A stretch of 64,000 nucleotides of DNA from CAIQPS01 sp963843455 (GTDB lineage Bacteria; Actinomycetota; Thermoleophilia; RBG-16-64-13). The stretch is taken from the NCBI GenBank assembly GCA_963843455.1, contig CAWJKE010000010.1:124001-188000 (forward strand), given 5' to 3'. A program made the translations under genes and the position numbers. This document shows, piece after piece, positions 39,913-48,059 of the stretch. Every line of letters starts with the position of its first letter. The stretch's first letter is position 1. Under the pieces are notes generated by a model that saw only the letters and a list, made by a program, of their open reading frames with translations, did no database searches and had not been told where the DNA came from.

Positions 39913-40934
39913 CACTTCTCCCTTTCGAGGAAGAAGTCGGCCATGGAGGCAAGGATGTCGCGCGCGGGGGTATCCGGGATCCTATCGAGGCATAGCCGCG
40001 CCTTGAGGATCAACTGGTGCGCCATCCTTCGGGCGTAGCCCAGAGAGTCGTACTTGTTCAGCAGGTCCACGACTTCGGCCGCCTGCTCCAGAGTCTTGCC
40101 GTGCCCTGCCTGCAGCAGTCCGACAAGACGGTCGTGGTCGGCCGGCTCGGCCGCCGACAAGCAATGGATCACCATGAGGGTGCGCTTGCTCTCCAGGACG
40201 TCGGTGAGATAGTCCTTACCCATGGTATCCACGTCGCCCAGGATGTTCAGGAGATCGTCCTGGATCTGAAACGCGATGGAGGAATCGCTTCCGAATTCTT
40301 GCAGCGCTTCTATCTCTCTGGCGGTGCCGCCGCCGATGAGCGCTCCGGCCTTGAGAGGAGCTATACCGCTGTAATAGCCGGTCTTGCCCAGAGCCATGTC
40401 GAGGTAGTCGGCGGGCGTTAGGTCGTAGACGTGGTCGCGCACCCAGCCGACGTCGAGCGCCTGTCCCTCGACCGTACGGGCGCTCATCTCCCCGATGACG
40501 TCCAGTACCGCCAGCTTGGTGGAGTCGTCCAGGAACGGGTCGCGCACCACGATGGTGCAGACCAGCCCGAGCGCGTAGTCCCCGGCGTTGATGGCGAGCG
40601 GCTCGCCATAGGCGATATGCGCACACTTCTGTCCGCGGCGCAGGATGCTCGCGTCCATGATGTCGTCGTGAATGAGCGCGGCGGCGTGGAAGAACTCGAT
40701 GGCGCAGCCGGCCGAAAGCGCCTTCTGCGGTTCGCCGCCCACCGCTTCGCAGGCAAGCATAGCCATGGCGGGACGGGCCCGCTTTCCTCCCCGAGCAATG
40801 AACTCGTCGAGGATGTCGTAGAGATAGCGGCGGAGAGGGCTGTTCCGCGACACCACGTCCAAGTAGTGGTGGAGTTGCCGGTCGATGTCCGGGGTCGCCC
40901 TGAGAAGGTAATCGAGAAAGAGTTCGCCACCCAT
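39912..40934 (-). CDS. Polyprenyl diphosphate synthase
   Basis: A 340-residue trans-prenyltransferase with both aspartate-rich motifs: HDDIMDASILRRG (first DDxxD) and FQIQDDLLNILGD (second), plus GGKRARPAMAML and KTGYYSGIAPL. It condenses isopentenyl diphosphate onto allylic diphosphates, making chains for menaquinone or lipid carriers. Chain length cannot be predicted reliably. ATG 40934 (MGGELFLDYLLRA) is preferred over the start at 40952. It is translationally linked to selA, an unusual neighbour, probably only by operon packing. Confidence 0.9.
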   Translation of the reverse strand: MGGELFLDYLLRATPDIDRQLHHYLDVVSRNSPLRRYLYDILDEFIARGGKRARPAMAMLACEAVGGEPQKALSAGCAIEFFHAAALIHDDIMDASILRRGQKCAHIAYGEPLAINAGDYALGLVCTIVVRDPFLDDSTKLAVLDVIGEMSARTVEGQALDVGWVRDHVYDLTPADYLDMALGKTGYYSGIAPLKAGALIGGGTAREIEALQEFGSDSSIAFQIQDDLLNILGDVDTMGKDYLTDVLESKRTLMVIHCLSAAEPADHDRLVGLLQAGHGKTLEQAAEVVDLLNKYDSLGYARRMAHQLILKARLCLDRIPDTPARDILASMADFFLEREK

Positions 40935-41066
40935 GAAACGACGATAGCACAAGCCGGCGCCACCCCCGCCTTTCGGGGCACGTCACCACGATCCGTGGCT
41001 TGGCGCTATTGTCGATATAGTAGGCGCTGCCGCGTGGCCGCCTCACCAGGTACAAGGAGTCCGACC

Positions 41067-42557
41067 GTGCATAGGGACGATCCCATCATCCAGCCTGTCA
41101 TCCTCGCCGGGGGATCCGGCACCAGGTTGTGGCCCGCTTCGCGGCAGAGCTACCCTAAGCAACTCCTCGTGCTCGCCGGCACCCAGACCATGCTGCAGCA
41201 GACCGCGCTTCGGCTGCAGGGATTCGCTCACACCCGCCTGGCCGCCCGGCCGCTCCTGGTCACCAACGAGGACTACCGTTTCGTGGTCGCCGATCAGTTG
41301 GCCCAGGTGGGTATTTCCGAACCCCGCATCGTGCTCGAGCCCGTGGGGAGGAACACTGCTCCGGCCCTGACGGTCGCCGCCCTCCTCGCCGAGGAGGGCT
41401 CGGATCCAATACTGCTGGTGATGCCTTCGGACCATCTCATCGCCGATCTAGCGGCCTTCCACCAAGTGCTGGCCGAGGGGGCCGAGCAGGCGATGGCCGG
41501 CGCCATCGTCGCGTTCGGGATCACGCCGCTCGCTCCCGAGACCGGCTACGGATACATCCGGACCGGAGATGGCGTCCTCGGGGCCAGGACCGCGCGGGCC
41601 CTCGCGGCTTTCGCCGAGAAGCCCGATTCGCAGACGGCGAAGAGCTATCTGTCAGACGGTGGCTATTTGTGGAACAGCGGCATGTTCATGATCAGGCGCT
41701 CGGTCTGGCTGGCCGCCATCGAACAGCGCCGGCCCGACATCGCCGCGGCCTGTCGCGCGGCGGTCGCCGAGGCTCGGCTCGACGGGATCTTCGTCCGGCT
41801 GGGGAAGGCGGCCTTTTCGACCTGCCCCTCAGAATCCATCGACTACGCGGTCATGGAGCAGTTGGGCCGCGACCCGGCCGGGGCGAACCGGCAGGGGACC
41901 ACGCCCGCCGGTGTGGTGGTGCCGCTCGAAGCGGGCTGGTCGGACTTGGGGGCGTGGGACGCGGTCTGGGCCGCGTCGCCGAAGGACGAGGCCGGCAATG
42001 TCGCCCGTGGCGACGTCGTCCTCGAGGGGACGCGGGACACGCTGGTGCAGGCGGACTCTCGCCTGGTCGCCACCCTGGGGGTGGAAGACCTGGCCATCAT
42101 CGAAACAGCCGACGCGGTGCTCGTAGCGAAAAGAGACCGGACCGGCGACCTCAAGAAGCTGGTCGATAGACTGCACGCACGCGACGAGCAGATCACCCTC
42201 GTCCATCGCCGGGTCTACCGGCCCTGGGGATGGTACGAGTCGATCGACCAGGGGCCGCGCTTTCAGGTCAAGCGCCTTATGGTCGCCCCGGGAGCCAGCA
42301 TGAGCCTGCAGTATCACCAGCACCGAGCCGAGCACTGGGTGGTGGTGCGGGGAGTGGCCGGGGTGACCTGCGATGGGCGCACCTTCCGGCTCGAGGAGAA
42401 CGCTTCTACATACGTCCCTCAGGGCGCCTCCCACCGGCTATCGAATCCCGGGACGGAGAACCTCGAGATCATCGAGGTGCAGTCGGGGGACTACCTCGGC
42501 GAAGACGACATCGTCCGGCTGGAGGACAGCTACGGGCGAGTGGAGGCCGGGGACTAG
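41067..42557 (+). CDS. manC: Mannose-1-phosphate guanylyltransferase / mannose-6-phosphate isomerase
   Basis: A 496-residue two-domain enzyme. The nucleotidyltransferase part has VILAGGSGTRLWPASRQ, ILLVMPSDHLIAD and AFAEKPD; the C-terminal cupin (RPWGWYESI, HQHRAEHWVVVRGVA, VPQGASHRLSNPG) is the type II phosphomannose isomerase part. It makes GDP-mannose from mannose-1-phosphate for surface glycans. GTG 41067 has AAGGAG 7 bp upstream. It converges with the PHP phosphatase gene, the stops overlapping by 4 bp. Confidence 0.93.
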   Translation: MHRDDPIIQPVILAGGSGTRLWPASRQSYPKQLLVLAGTQTMLQQTALRLQGFAHTRLAARPLLVTNEDYRFVVADQLAQVGISEPRIVLEPVGRNTAPALTVAALLAEEGSDPILLVMPSDHLIADLAAFHQVLAEGAEQAMAGAIVAFGITPLAPETGYGYIRTGDGVLGARTARALAAFAEKPDSQTAKSYLSDGGYLWNSGMFMIRRSVWLAAIEQRRPDIAAACRAAVAEARLDGIFVRLGKAAFSTCPSESIDYAVMEQLGRDPAGANRQGTTPAGVVVPLEAGWSDLGAWDAVWAASPKDEAGNVARGDVVLEGTRDTLVQADSRLVATLGVEDLAIIETADAVLVAKRDRTGDLKKLVDRLHARDEQITLVHRRVYRPWGWYESIDQGPRFQVKRLMVAPGASMSLQYHQHRAEHWVVVRGVAGVTCDGRTFRLEENASTYVPQGASHRLSNPGTENLEIIEVQSGDYLGEDDIVRLEDSYGRVEAGD

Positions 42558-43336
42558 AGAAACCGGCGCCGGCCGCCGTCGCCCGGCCGCTTGGGCACTA
42601 GGGGGATGGGGCTCTTGCCTTCCAGGACCCGAGCAGGATTGACCTCGGTCATCAGCTCCCGATCGGCAGCCGAGACGCGTTTGCCAAGCTCGCTGAGGAG
42701 AGGCTCCAAGCTCCACGTGTACTCCGGTTGCGAATGGGCATCCGAGGCCAGCAGGCTGAACCAGCCCCGGGCGAGCAGCTCGTGAAACGTCTTGAGGCTC
42801 TGCTTGCGAAACATGCTGCTCAGGCTTCCGGCCGTCCCCTGCGCCACCGCTCCCGCGTTCAGACACGCCGCCAGGGCATCGGGAGAGCGCTGCACCCGCT
42901 CGTTCCGCTCCGGATGAGCAAGGATGGGCAGGAAACCCGCCGCAGTCAGCCGGAACAGGGTCTGCTCGAGAAAGAGCGGCCATCCCGAGTACGGCATCTC
43001 GATGATCACCGCGCGACCTGAGTCTTCACCGGCGTCCGAGCTTCCCTCACCATCCCCTCCGCCGATGCAGAGACTGCGGATGGTGTCGAGGTCGCACGTC
43101 GCGGCGACGGTCAGATCCACCTCGAAGCCCAAAAGCAGGCGAACGGGGATGGCCTGCTCCTTGAGTGCCGCGACGACCTCTCGGTGCGTTTCCCGCGCCC
43201 GCTCCACGAGACGTGGGTCCAGCTCGTATACGTGCGGACTACAGACGATGGTGCCCGTTCCCCTGAGCGCGGCTTCCCGGATCATGCGCAGCGTCGTCTC
43301 CAGATCCGGGGAGCCATGGTCCACCCAGGGAAGCAC
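42554..43336 (-). CDS. CpsB/YwqE-like PHP phosphatase, 5' end damaged
   Basis: The product resembles tyrosine-protein phosphatases of the PHP family that act on capsule kinases: IVCSPHVYELDPRL, LLLGFEVDLTV, FLPILAHPERNERVQ and LLASDAHSQ hold the metal ligands. The first canonical start, GTG 43336, already lies past the essential metal motif: the same frame reads IIDTHSHV just upstream (43357-43334) and is open to a TAA at 43390 without any ATG, GTG or TTG. The original start was therefore probably lost. A tRNA-like fragment abuts at 43383. Likely role in exopolysaccharide regulation, beside manC. Confidence 0.75.
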   Translation of the reverse strand: MLPWVDHGSPDLETTLRMIREAALRGTGTIVCSPHVYELDPRLVERARETHREVVAALKEQAIPVRLLLGFEVDLTVAATCDLDTIRSLCIGGGDGEGSSDAGEDSGRAVIIEMPYSGWPLFLEQTLFRLTAAGFLPILAHPERNERVQRSPDALAACLNAGAVAQGTAGSLSSMFRKQSLKTFHELLARGWFSLLASDAHSQPEYTWSLEPLLSELGKRVSAADRELMTEVNPARVLEGKSPIPLVPKRPGDGGRRRFL

Positions 43337-43382
43337 GTGCGAGTGGGTATCGATGATGTTCGCGGCAGGGCCTCTTTCAATT

Positions 43383-43410
43383 GGGTCTTAACCACTCGGC
43401 CACCCGAGCC
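43383..43410 (-). pseudogene. 5' fragment of a Ser/Leu-type tRNA
   Basis: On the minus strand 43410-43383 reads like the first third of a class II tRNA: a 7-base acceptor strand GGCTCGG, then the D-arm GTGGCCGAGTGGTTAAG that is the conserved A-box of Ser and Leu tRNAs. The anticodon arm, T arm and 3' acceptor strand CCGAGCC are not found downstream, where the PHP phosphatase gene begins instead. It looks like a deletion joint between a tRNA gene and the phosphatase gene. Confidence 0.55.
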
Positions 43411-43491
43411 GACAATGACTATATACCCGGGACTTCCGGGGGCATTGTATCTGGAAACAGGCTCAGCGGAGCGCCAGGAAGGTGAACAGAG

Positions 43492-43728
43492 ATGTCCTCG
43501 CTTATAGAGTGGCCATCGATATACGGGACAAGCTATTTCGTGCCGGCCGTCGTTGTGGTCGTCCTTTTGCTGGCCCTGTTGTTGCTGATGTCGTCGCGGA
43601 GACGGGTGGCCTTGGAAGCGGCCCGCGATACAAGGGAGCCGTTCGACGACGAGGAGACCCCAGGGTTAGCGACGGCGACGGCGACGGAAGACGTGACGGG
43701 ACCTGACGGCCGACTGCGGCCGACGTGA
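43492..43728 (+). CDS. Membrane-anchored N-terminal part of a HEAT-like protein (split from 43768)
   Basis: A 78-residue reading frame with one transmembrane helix (about 16-34, VVVVVLLLALLLLM) followed by basic residues SSRRR and an acidic linker. It stops at TGA 43726-43728 inside a 12-bp repeat tract, and the same frame opens again at 43768 in a much longer acidic protein. The two are probably one gene: single helix, flexible linker, then a soluble domain. GAACAGAG upstream of ATG is a weak ribosome site. Function unknown. Confidence 0.55.
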   Translation: MSSLIEWPSIYGTSYFVPAVVVVVLLLALLLLMSSRRRVALEAARDTREPFDDEETPGLATATATEDVTGPDGRLRPT

Positions 43729-43772
43729 CGGCCGACGTGACGGCCGACGTGACGCCTGACGGCCGACGTGAC
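43718..43772. repeat. 12-bp tandem repeat tract
   Basis: GGCCGACGTGAC occurs at 43718, 43730 and 43742 in tandem, and again at 43761 after a 7-bp interruption. Read in one frame it encodes the peptide repeat A-D-V-T; read in the frame of the flanking genes it brings in TGA codons. The 7-bp interruption breaks the period and so changes frame. Confidence 0.85.
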
Positions 43773-45075
43773 GGCTGCGCCTGCGTACGAACTGGAGGCA
43801 ATGGCAGCCGTGACGCAGCCGGTGGTAGCACCGGAGACCGCACCGGAGGCCGAAGTCGCGCCTTCCTCCGAATTGACGATGCTGCCTGCGGCATTCACGC
43901 CGGCGGTTCTGCCCGCCGCGGCCATGGCTGCACAAGCTGAGCCGGAGGCCGAGCCGCAAGCTGAGCAAGCGCCCGCCCCGATCGCCGACCTCCGAAGGGT
44001 GGCATCGGGACGCAATGCCCGGATCATGGTGCGGACGCAGACTTCGGTATCCGGCGTCAGCAGTAATGACCCCCTCACGGCCACCCTATCCGACATCCTG
44101 GGCGGTTGGGGCGACCTGTCGCCGGAGGACATGAAACGTCTGGAACTGTTCCGGCCGGAGCGGCTGGTTGCTGCCGTCGCGGCCTTTGAGTTGCCAAAAT
44201 CCAAATCCGGCGAAGCCAAGGCCAGGCTGAGCCAGTTGCGCCAGTATTCGGGCGACCTCGAACGCAGAGCCCTCGACGAGCAGGCTGCCGCTGCGCCAGC
44301 TATCGAAGCGGATCCGCCGATGGTAGCGACGACCCAGTCCCTCACGGAGGAGACCGCCGCGGGCGAGGCGGACGCTGCCGCCAACGCACCCTCCAATGGC
44401 GCTGCGGCCGGTCTGGCCACCGCCATCGCACTGAGGACTGCCACTCGCACCGGCGCCGACCCTTCGGTCGACGACCCTTCAATGGAGACCGGGCTCGAGA
44501 CCGCGGCCGTGCTAGCCGTGGTCGCCGACGCAGCCGCCGACGCGCCACCCGAATCTGAGCTCGATGAGCTTGCATCCTACTGGGCGGAGCCCCGCTCCGT
44601 GTGGGCGGAGCCCCGCTCCGTGTGGAAATCGGATGAGGAGGCACAGTTCCAGGAACTGCCGGCCCCCTCCTACGAGGAGATCGAGGTCAGGCACGAGATC
44701 AGACCCTCGGGCGAGACTCTCAGCGACGCCGAGCCGGCCGGCTCGGCGCTCACCAGCGCCGAGGAGTTCTTCTGGGACGAGACGCCGGCCGATCCTCTGT
44801 CCCGCCTCTCGATCAAGGTCGAGACCGCCGAAGAACTGCTCGCCCTCCCGCCCCAAGAGCAGGCCGATATGACCGCATTCCTCGGCCCCTCCGAGCTGGC
44901 GGCCACGTTCCGGGCCACCGAGGACCCCCAGCTCAAGAAGGCGGTCATCGACACCTTGGAACATATCGGCAGCCCGGCCTCGCTCAACGCTCTGGGCAAC
45001 TGCTTTGAGGATGACGACTGCGACGTCCAACGCTACGCGCTGGAGGCGGCCGACAGGCTACTTGGCGTTGCCTGA
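43768..45075 (+). CDS. Acidic protein with C-terminal HEAT-like repeats (probable main part of the 43492 gene)
   Basis: A 435-residue frame rich in Ala, Glu and Pro. Residues about 1-70 and 170-300 are low-complexity linkers; a tandem peptide duplication (AEPRSVW, twice) lies near 275-290. A folded segment at 70-160 has DILGGWGDLSPEDMKRLELF and RLVAAVAAFELPKS. The C-terminus (AATFRATEDPQLKKAVIDTL, then EHIGSPASLNALGNCF) looks like two HEAT-type helical repeats. No enzymatic motif. It shares frame with the membrane-anchor piece at 43492, from which it is separated by stops in a repeat tract. Probably a scaffold facing the cytoplasm. Confidence 0.6.
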   Translation: MTAAPAYELEAMAAVTQPVVAPETAPEAEVAPSSELTMLPAAFTPAVLPAAAMAAQAEPEAEPQAEQAPAPIADLRRVASGRNARIMVRTQTSVSGVSSNDPLTATLSDILGGWGDLSPEDMKRLELFRPERLVAAVAAFELPKSKSGEAKARLSQLRQYSGDLERRALDEQAAAAPAIEADPPMVATTQSLTEETAAGEADAAANAPSNGAAAGLATAIALRTATRTGADPSVDDPSMETGLETAAVLAVVADAAADAPPESELDELASYWAEPRSVWAEPRSVWKSDEEAQFQELPAPSYEEIEVRHEIRPSGETLSDAEPAGSALTSAEEFFWDETPADPLSRLSIKVETAEELLALPPQEQADMTAFLGPSELAATFRATEDPQLKKAVIDTLEHIGSPASLNALGNCFEDDDCDVQRYALEAADRLLGVA

Positions 45076-45110
45076 GAGGCTACTGGCGGCGACAGGCTAC
45101 TGGGTGTGAC

Positions 45111-45977
45111 CTAGCAGTCCCCCATGAGATCTTGCCGCAGTTGCCGTGACCGGTAGAGGATCTCCTCCTCGTCCAGCCCCGCGCGCCAGGCGATGAAGGG
45201 AGAGCGCTTTTCGAGGTCGAGGGGCTGCTGCAGGATGTCCTGCCCGGCCAGGGTGACCACGCTTCCGCCTGCCTCCCTGAGTATCAGGATCCCAGCTGCG
45301 AGATCCACCGCTCGGGAGCGGACAGCCGCGACCAGCATGTCCGCGACCCCGGAAGCCACGTAGCAGAGCGACAGTGCCAGCGACCCTATCTGCCGGATCC
45401 GCATGTCCGGGCCGCAACCGACGGCCCCCAAGGCGCTGAGGTCGTGGAAGCGGAAATGATGGCGGTCTGGCCGCCCAGCTTCGAACAGCACGATCTCCAC
45501 CAAGTCGCTGTCGCCGCGGCAACCGTCGGAAGAGCCGGCGACCGATGGTACCAGCCCTTGACCTCTCGCGGCACTGAATACCCGGGGTCTCGTGTAGTCC
45601 TCAACGTAGGCTATCCGCACGTCTCCGAGAGTGTCACCATCGGCGACGGCGATGGAAGCAGCGAACGGTTCCAGGCCCCTCTTGGCGTTGAGACTCCCGT
45701 CCAGGGGATCGACCACCACCCGCCAGGGGGCCTCCGCCGGGCCGCTCACCCCCGCTTCTTCGGAGACGAGAGAGTGGGCGAAGGGCGCCTGTTCGCTGAG
45801 GACCCGCAGGATCGCCGTCTCGCAAGCCCTGTCCAGTTCCAGGGTGCGATCACCGCCGGCGCCGCGGCCCAGCACGACCCTGCCGGACGCCATGCCGAAC
45901 AGCCCCTGCGCCGCCTCTTTTCCGGCCGCGGCCATTCTGGCCGCGCACTCGAGCCATGCCCGTTCTTCGCCTGTCAT
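45111..45977 (-). CDS. Inositol monophosphatase-family phosphatase
   Basis: A 288-residue member of the inositol monophosphatase/CysQ family. The metal site is seen as VSEEAG (Glu) and VVVDPLDGSLNAKRGLEPFA (the DPLDG motif with a slightly altered follow-on), and the C-terminal motif AVDLAAGILILREAGGSV replaces the usual W(D)xAAG. Likely substrates are inositol phosphate, fructose-1,6-bisphosphate or 3'-phosphoadenosine phosphate. ATG 45977 is preferred to 45995 because it matches the usual N-terminus. It converges with the HEAT-like gene. Confidence 0.88.
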   Translation of the reverse strand: MTGEERAWLECAARMAAAGKEAAQGLFGMASGRVVLGRGAGGDRTLELDRACETAILRVLSEQAPFAHSLVSEEAGVSGPAEAPWRVVVDPLDGSLNAKRGLEPFAASIAVADGDTLGDVRIAYVEDYTRPRVFSAARGQGLVPSVAGSSDGCRGDSDLVEIVLFEAGRPDRHHFRFHDLSALGAVGCGPDMRIRQIGSLALSLCYVASGVADMLVAAVRSRAVDLAAGILILREAGGSVVTLAGQDILQQPLDLEKRSPFIAWRAGLDEEEILYRSRQLRQDLMGDC

Positions 45978-46018
45978 GACGGCACACGATACCACCCAGC
46001 TTTGGGGACCGCGCTACC

Positions 46019-46894
46019 ATGGTGGTGATGAGCCACATGCGGAACAGGACCTTACGCGCAGGGGCGGCGGCGGCGGCCGTGGGCGCCGCCGCCGCCGCCT
46101 ACATGGCCTTCGAGGCCCAGTGGCCCCGGTGCCGGCGGGCCGAACTGCCTGTTCCCGGCCTCCCCCCCGCGTGGTCGGGAGTCACCGTCCTGCATCTCTC
46201 GGACGTGCACGCCGGGCTTTTTGCCACCAACGACCTGAGCCTCGAAAAGGTCGTCAACTGGGCCGCCCCCCTGCAGCCCGACCTTGTGTTTCTCACAGGA
46301 GACATGCTGGGGGACAGGCGCCGAAGCGCCCACTGCCTGGAGTTGCTCGCCCGACTGCACCCCCCTCTCGGGATGTTCGCGGTCGCCGGTAACCACGAGT
46401 ATGGGCTGGGCAAAGGACCGCTGGCCAAAGCTCGGGACGTCCGGGATCTGTGGAGCACGGCGGGGGCGGCATTGCTCTCCGACCGGTGTGCCGTTCTCCC
46501 GAGCCGCGAAGGCTCTACCCTGGTCATCTGCGGCGCCGATCATCTCACCGCCGGATTCGGCCTTCTCGAATCTGTCGGGGAGGTCGTGACCGGACCGGCC
46601 TCGGCATCCGCCGACACCTTCCCGGTCCTACTCGTCCACGAACCACCGCCCTCCGACTCCCCGCTCGCGGCAAGGTTCCCGCTGGCCTTCGCCGGTCATA
46701 CCCATGGGGGCCAACTGCGCCTTCCGGGACGTTTTGGGCTTACGCCGGTGGTGAACGGGCAAGGCGGCGAGCACCTCGCGGGGATCCACCAGTGGGGCAA
46801 GGGCCGCCTGGTGGTGTCCAGGGGAGTGGGAACGAGCTTCCTCCCGTTCCGCCTGCTCACCAGGCCGGAGGCGACACTCTGGCGATTGGTATAA
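46019..46894 (+). CDS. Membrane-anchored calcineurin-like metallophosphoesterase
   Basis: The 291-residue protein has an N-terminal hydrophobic helix (about 12-32) and the full metal motif set: LHLSDVHAG, LVFLTGDMLGDRR, VAGNHEYGLG, LLVHEPP and FAGHTHGGQ. This is the YkuE-like group, often active on UDP-2,3-diacylglucosamine or other phosphoesters at the membrane. ATGs at 46028 and 46037 are also possible. It is followed by an Asp23-family gene 22 bp downstream. Confidence 0.9.
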   Translation: MVVMSHMRNRTLRAGAAAAAVGAAAAAYMAFEAQWPRCRRAELPVPGLPPAWSGVTVLHLSDVHAGLFATNDLSLEKVVNWAAPLQPDLVFLTGDMLGDRRRSAHCLELLARLHPPLGMFAVAGNHEYGLGKGPLAKARDVRDLWSTAGAALLSDRCAVLPSREGSTLVICGADHLTAGFGLLESVGEVVTGPASASADTFPVLLVHEPPPSDSPLAARFPLAFAGHTHGGQLRLPGRFGLTPVVNGQGGEHLAGIHQWGKGRLVVSRGVGTSFLPFRLLTRPEATLWRLV

Positions 46895-46916
46895 ACTTCG
46901 GTCGGAGACGACCAAT

Positions 46917-47375
46917 GTGGATCCGATCGACGTAGAGCACCAGAACGGGGGCGTGATGGCTCAATCGCACGATGAACGGCTGTCTGGTGACCTGCCCCTG
47001 ACGCCGAGCGAGTTCGAGGACGAAGAGAACCCGTCTCTCTCCCACAACGTGGTGGCTACCTACGTGGCCGACGCCGTACGCTCGGTCGAGGGAGTCGTGG
47101 GTCTCCATCATTCCCCGTGGAAAGGGCTCTCTTCCCGGGTTCGCGAGATGCACGCCGGCGGCATCGCAGTCCGGGACGGCGGTCCCGGCATGGTCGACCT
47201 CGACATCCACGTGCGGGTGGCCTGGGGAGCCTTCATCCCTGAGCTGGCCCGAGAGGTGGAAGAGGCCGTAAGGGAACGGTGCGCTGCTCTCCTCAGCATC
47301 GACCTCGGTCGCGTCACGCTGTTCGTGGACGAGATAGCCGCGCCGCCGGAGGCCGGCTTCTGCAAGGAGGGCTAG
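46917..47375 (+). CDS. Asp23/Gls24-family protein
   Basis: A 152-residue protein with Asp23 features: SHNVVATYVADAVRSVEGVVGLH, then VDLDIHVRVAWGAFIPELARE, and VRERCAALLSIDLGRVTLFVDEI. Family members coat the membrane or act in envelope stress. GTG 46917 is the first start; ATG 46956, 13 codons later, is an alternative that loses only a poorly conserved leader. It lies in a row with the phosphoesterase, the gene at 47379, NfeD and a stomatin. Confidence 0.85.
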   Translation: MDPIDVEHQNGGVMAQSHDERLSGDLPLTPSEFEDEENPSLSHNVVATYVADAVRSVEGVVGLHHSPWKGLSSRVREMHAGGIAVRDGGPGMVDLDIHVRVAWGAFIPELAREVEEAVRERCAALLSIDLGRVTLFVDEIAAPPEAGFCKEG

Positions 47376-47378
47376 ACA

Positions 47379-48059
47379 ATGCCCGAATACCTGCCGCTGG
47401 GGGCTTTTCGGCAGGGACTTCTCCCCGTTGATTGCCGCACGTGCGCTTGGTGGCAGACCAGCGGCGAGGCCGTCCATGAGGGAACGGTGGGCGCCGGCAA
47501 GCGTCATGAATGGGTCACGGAACTGGAGAGCGACTGGGGTTGTGCCGGCCTGCTGGTGTACGAATCCGCTGGTCGGCGAGGCGCGTCTGCCTCTGGAGAG
47601 GTGACCGTCTCCGCCTCGGTCCACTTCGCCCCCTCGTCGTCACTCGCCCGGTTCCGCGAGCTCCCTTTCCCGCCCCTGCCCGCGTTCTCCGCGCTGCTGT
47701 TCTGTCTTCGTGTCGAGGAAGGCGCTCCCCGCTGGCTGCCCAAGCGCCTCATCCGCAAAGCGCTCGACGAGTTGCGGAACCACGGGGTGCACGAGGTGTA
47801 TGCCGTCGCGCACTGGCCTGAGGGGGCCGGTGAGCCCGACGACTGCAGGTTCTTTTCCACAGAACTCCTGGAGGCCAACGGGTTCGCGGAGGTCACCCAC
47901 AATGGGCATCTCTGCCTCATGCGGGTGGACAACCGGGGTCTCGTCTCGCTGGTAGACCAGGTGGAGACGGCCGTTCGGCGAGTCTTTGCGAAGGAACCTG
48001 CTCCCAGTCCCGCGGCGTGGGTACAGGGAGAAGCCGGAGCCGAGCAAGGCACACCATGA
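47379..48059 (+). CDS. Uncharacterised GNAT-like protein
   Basis: A 226-residue protein I do not firmly recognise. An N-terminal VDCRTCAWWQT segment is followed by a WVTELESDWGCAGLLVYE strand-helix pattern, RLIRKALDELRNHGVHEVYA, and FSTELLEANGFAEVTHNGHLCLMRVD, an order that resembles the N-acetyltransferase fold (helix alpha-3, then the GF-EV strand near the C-terminus), but a clear acetyl-CoA P-loop is missing. It starts 3 bp after the Asp23 gene and overlaps the NfeD gene by 4 bp, so all three are co-translated. Confidence 0.5.
   Translation: MPEYLPLGAFRQGLLPVDCRTCAWWQTSGEAVHEGTVGAGKRHEWVTELESDWGCAGLLVYESAGRRGASASGEVTVSASVHFAPSSSLARFRELPFPPLPAFSALLFCLRVEEGAPRWLPKRLIRKALDELRNHGVHEVYAVAHWPEGAGEPDDCRFFSTELLEANGFAEVTHNGHLCLMRVDNRGLVSLVDQVETAVRRVFAKEPAPSPAAWVQGEAGAEQGTP

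Noticed and set aside
43726..43728. In-frame TGA as a possible selenocysteine codon
   Set aside because: Several TGA codons follow within the repeat, no Cys-containing homolog position is known, and no SECIS-like hairpin was seen just after it.
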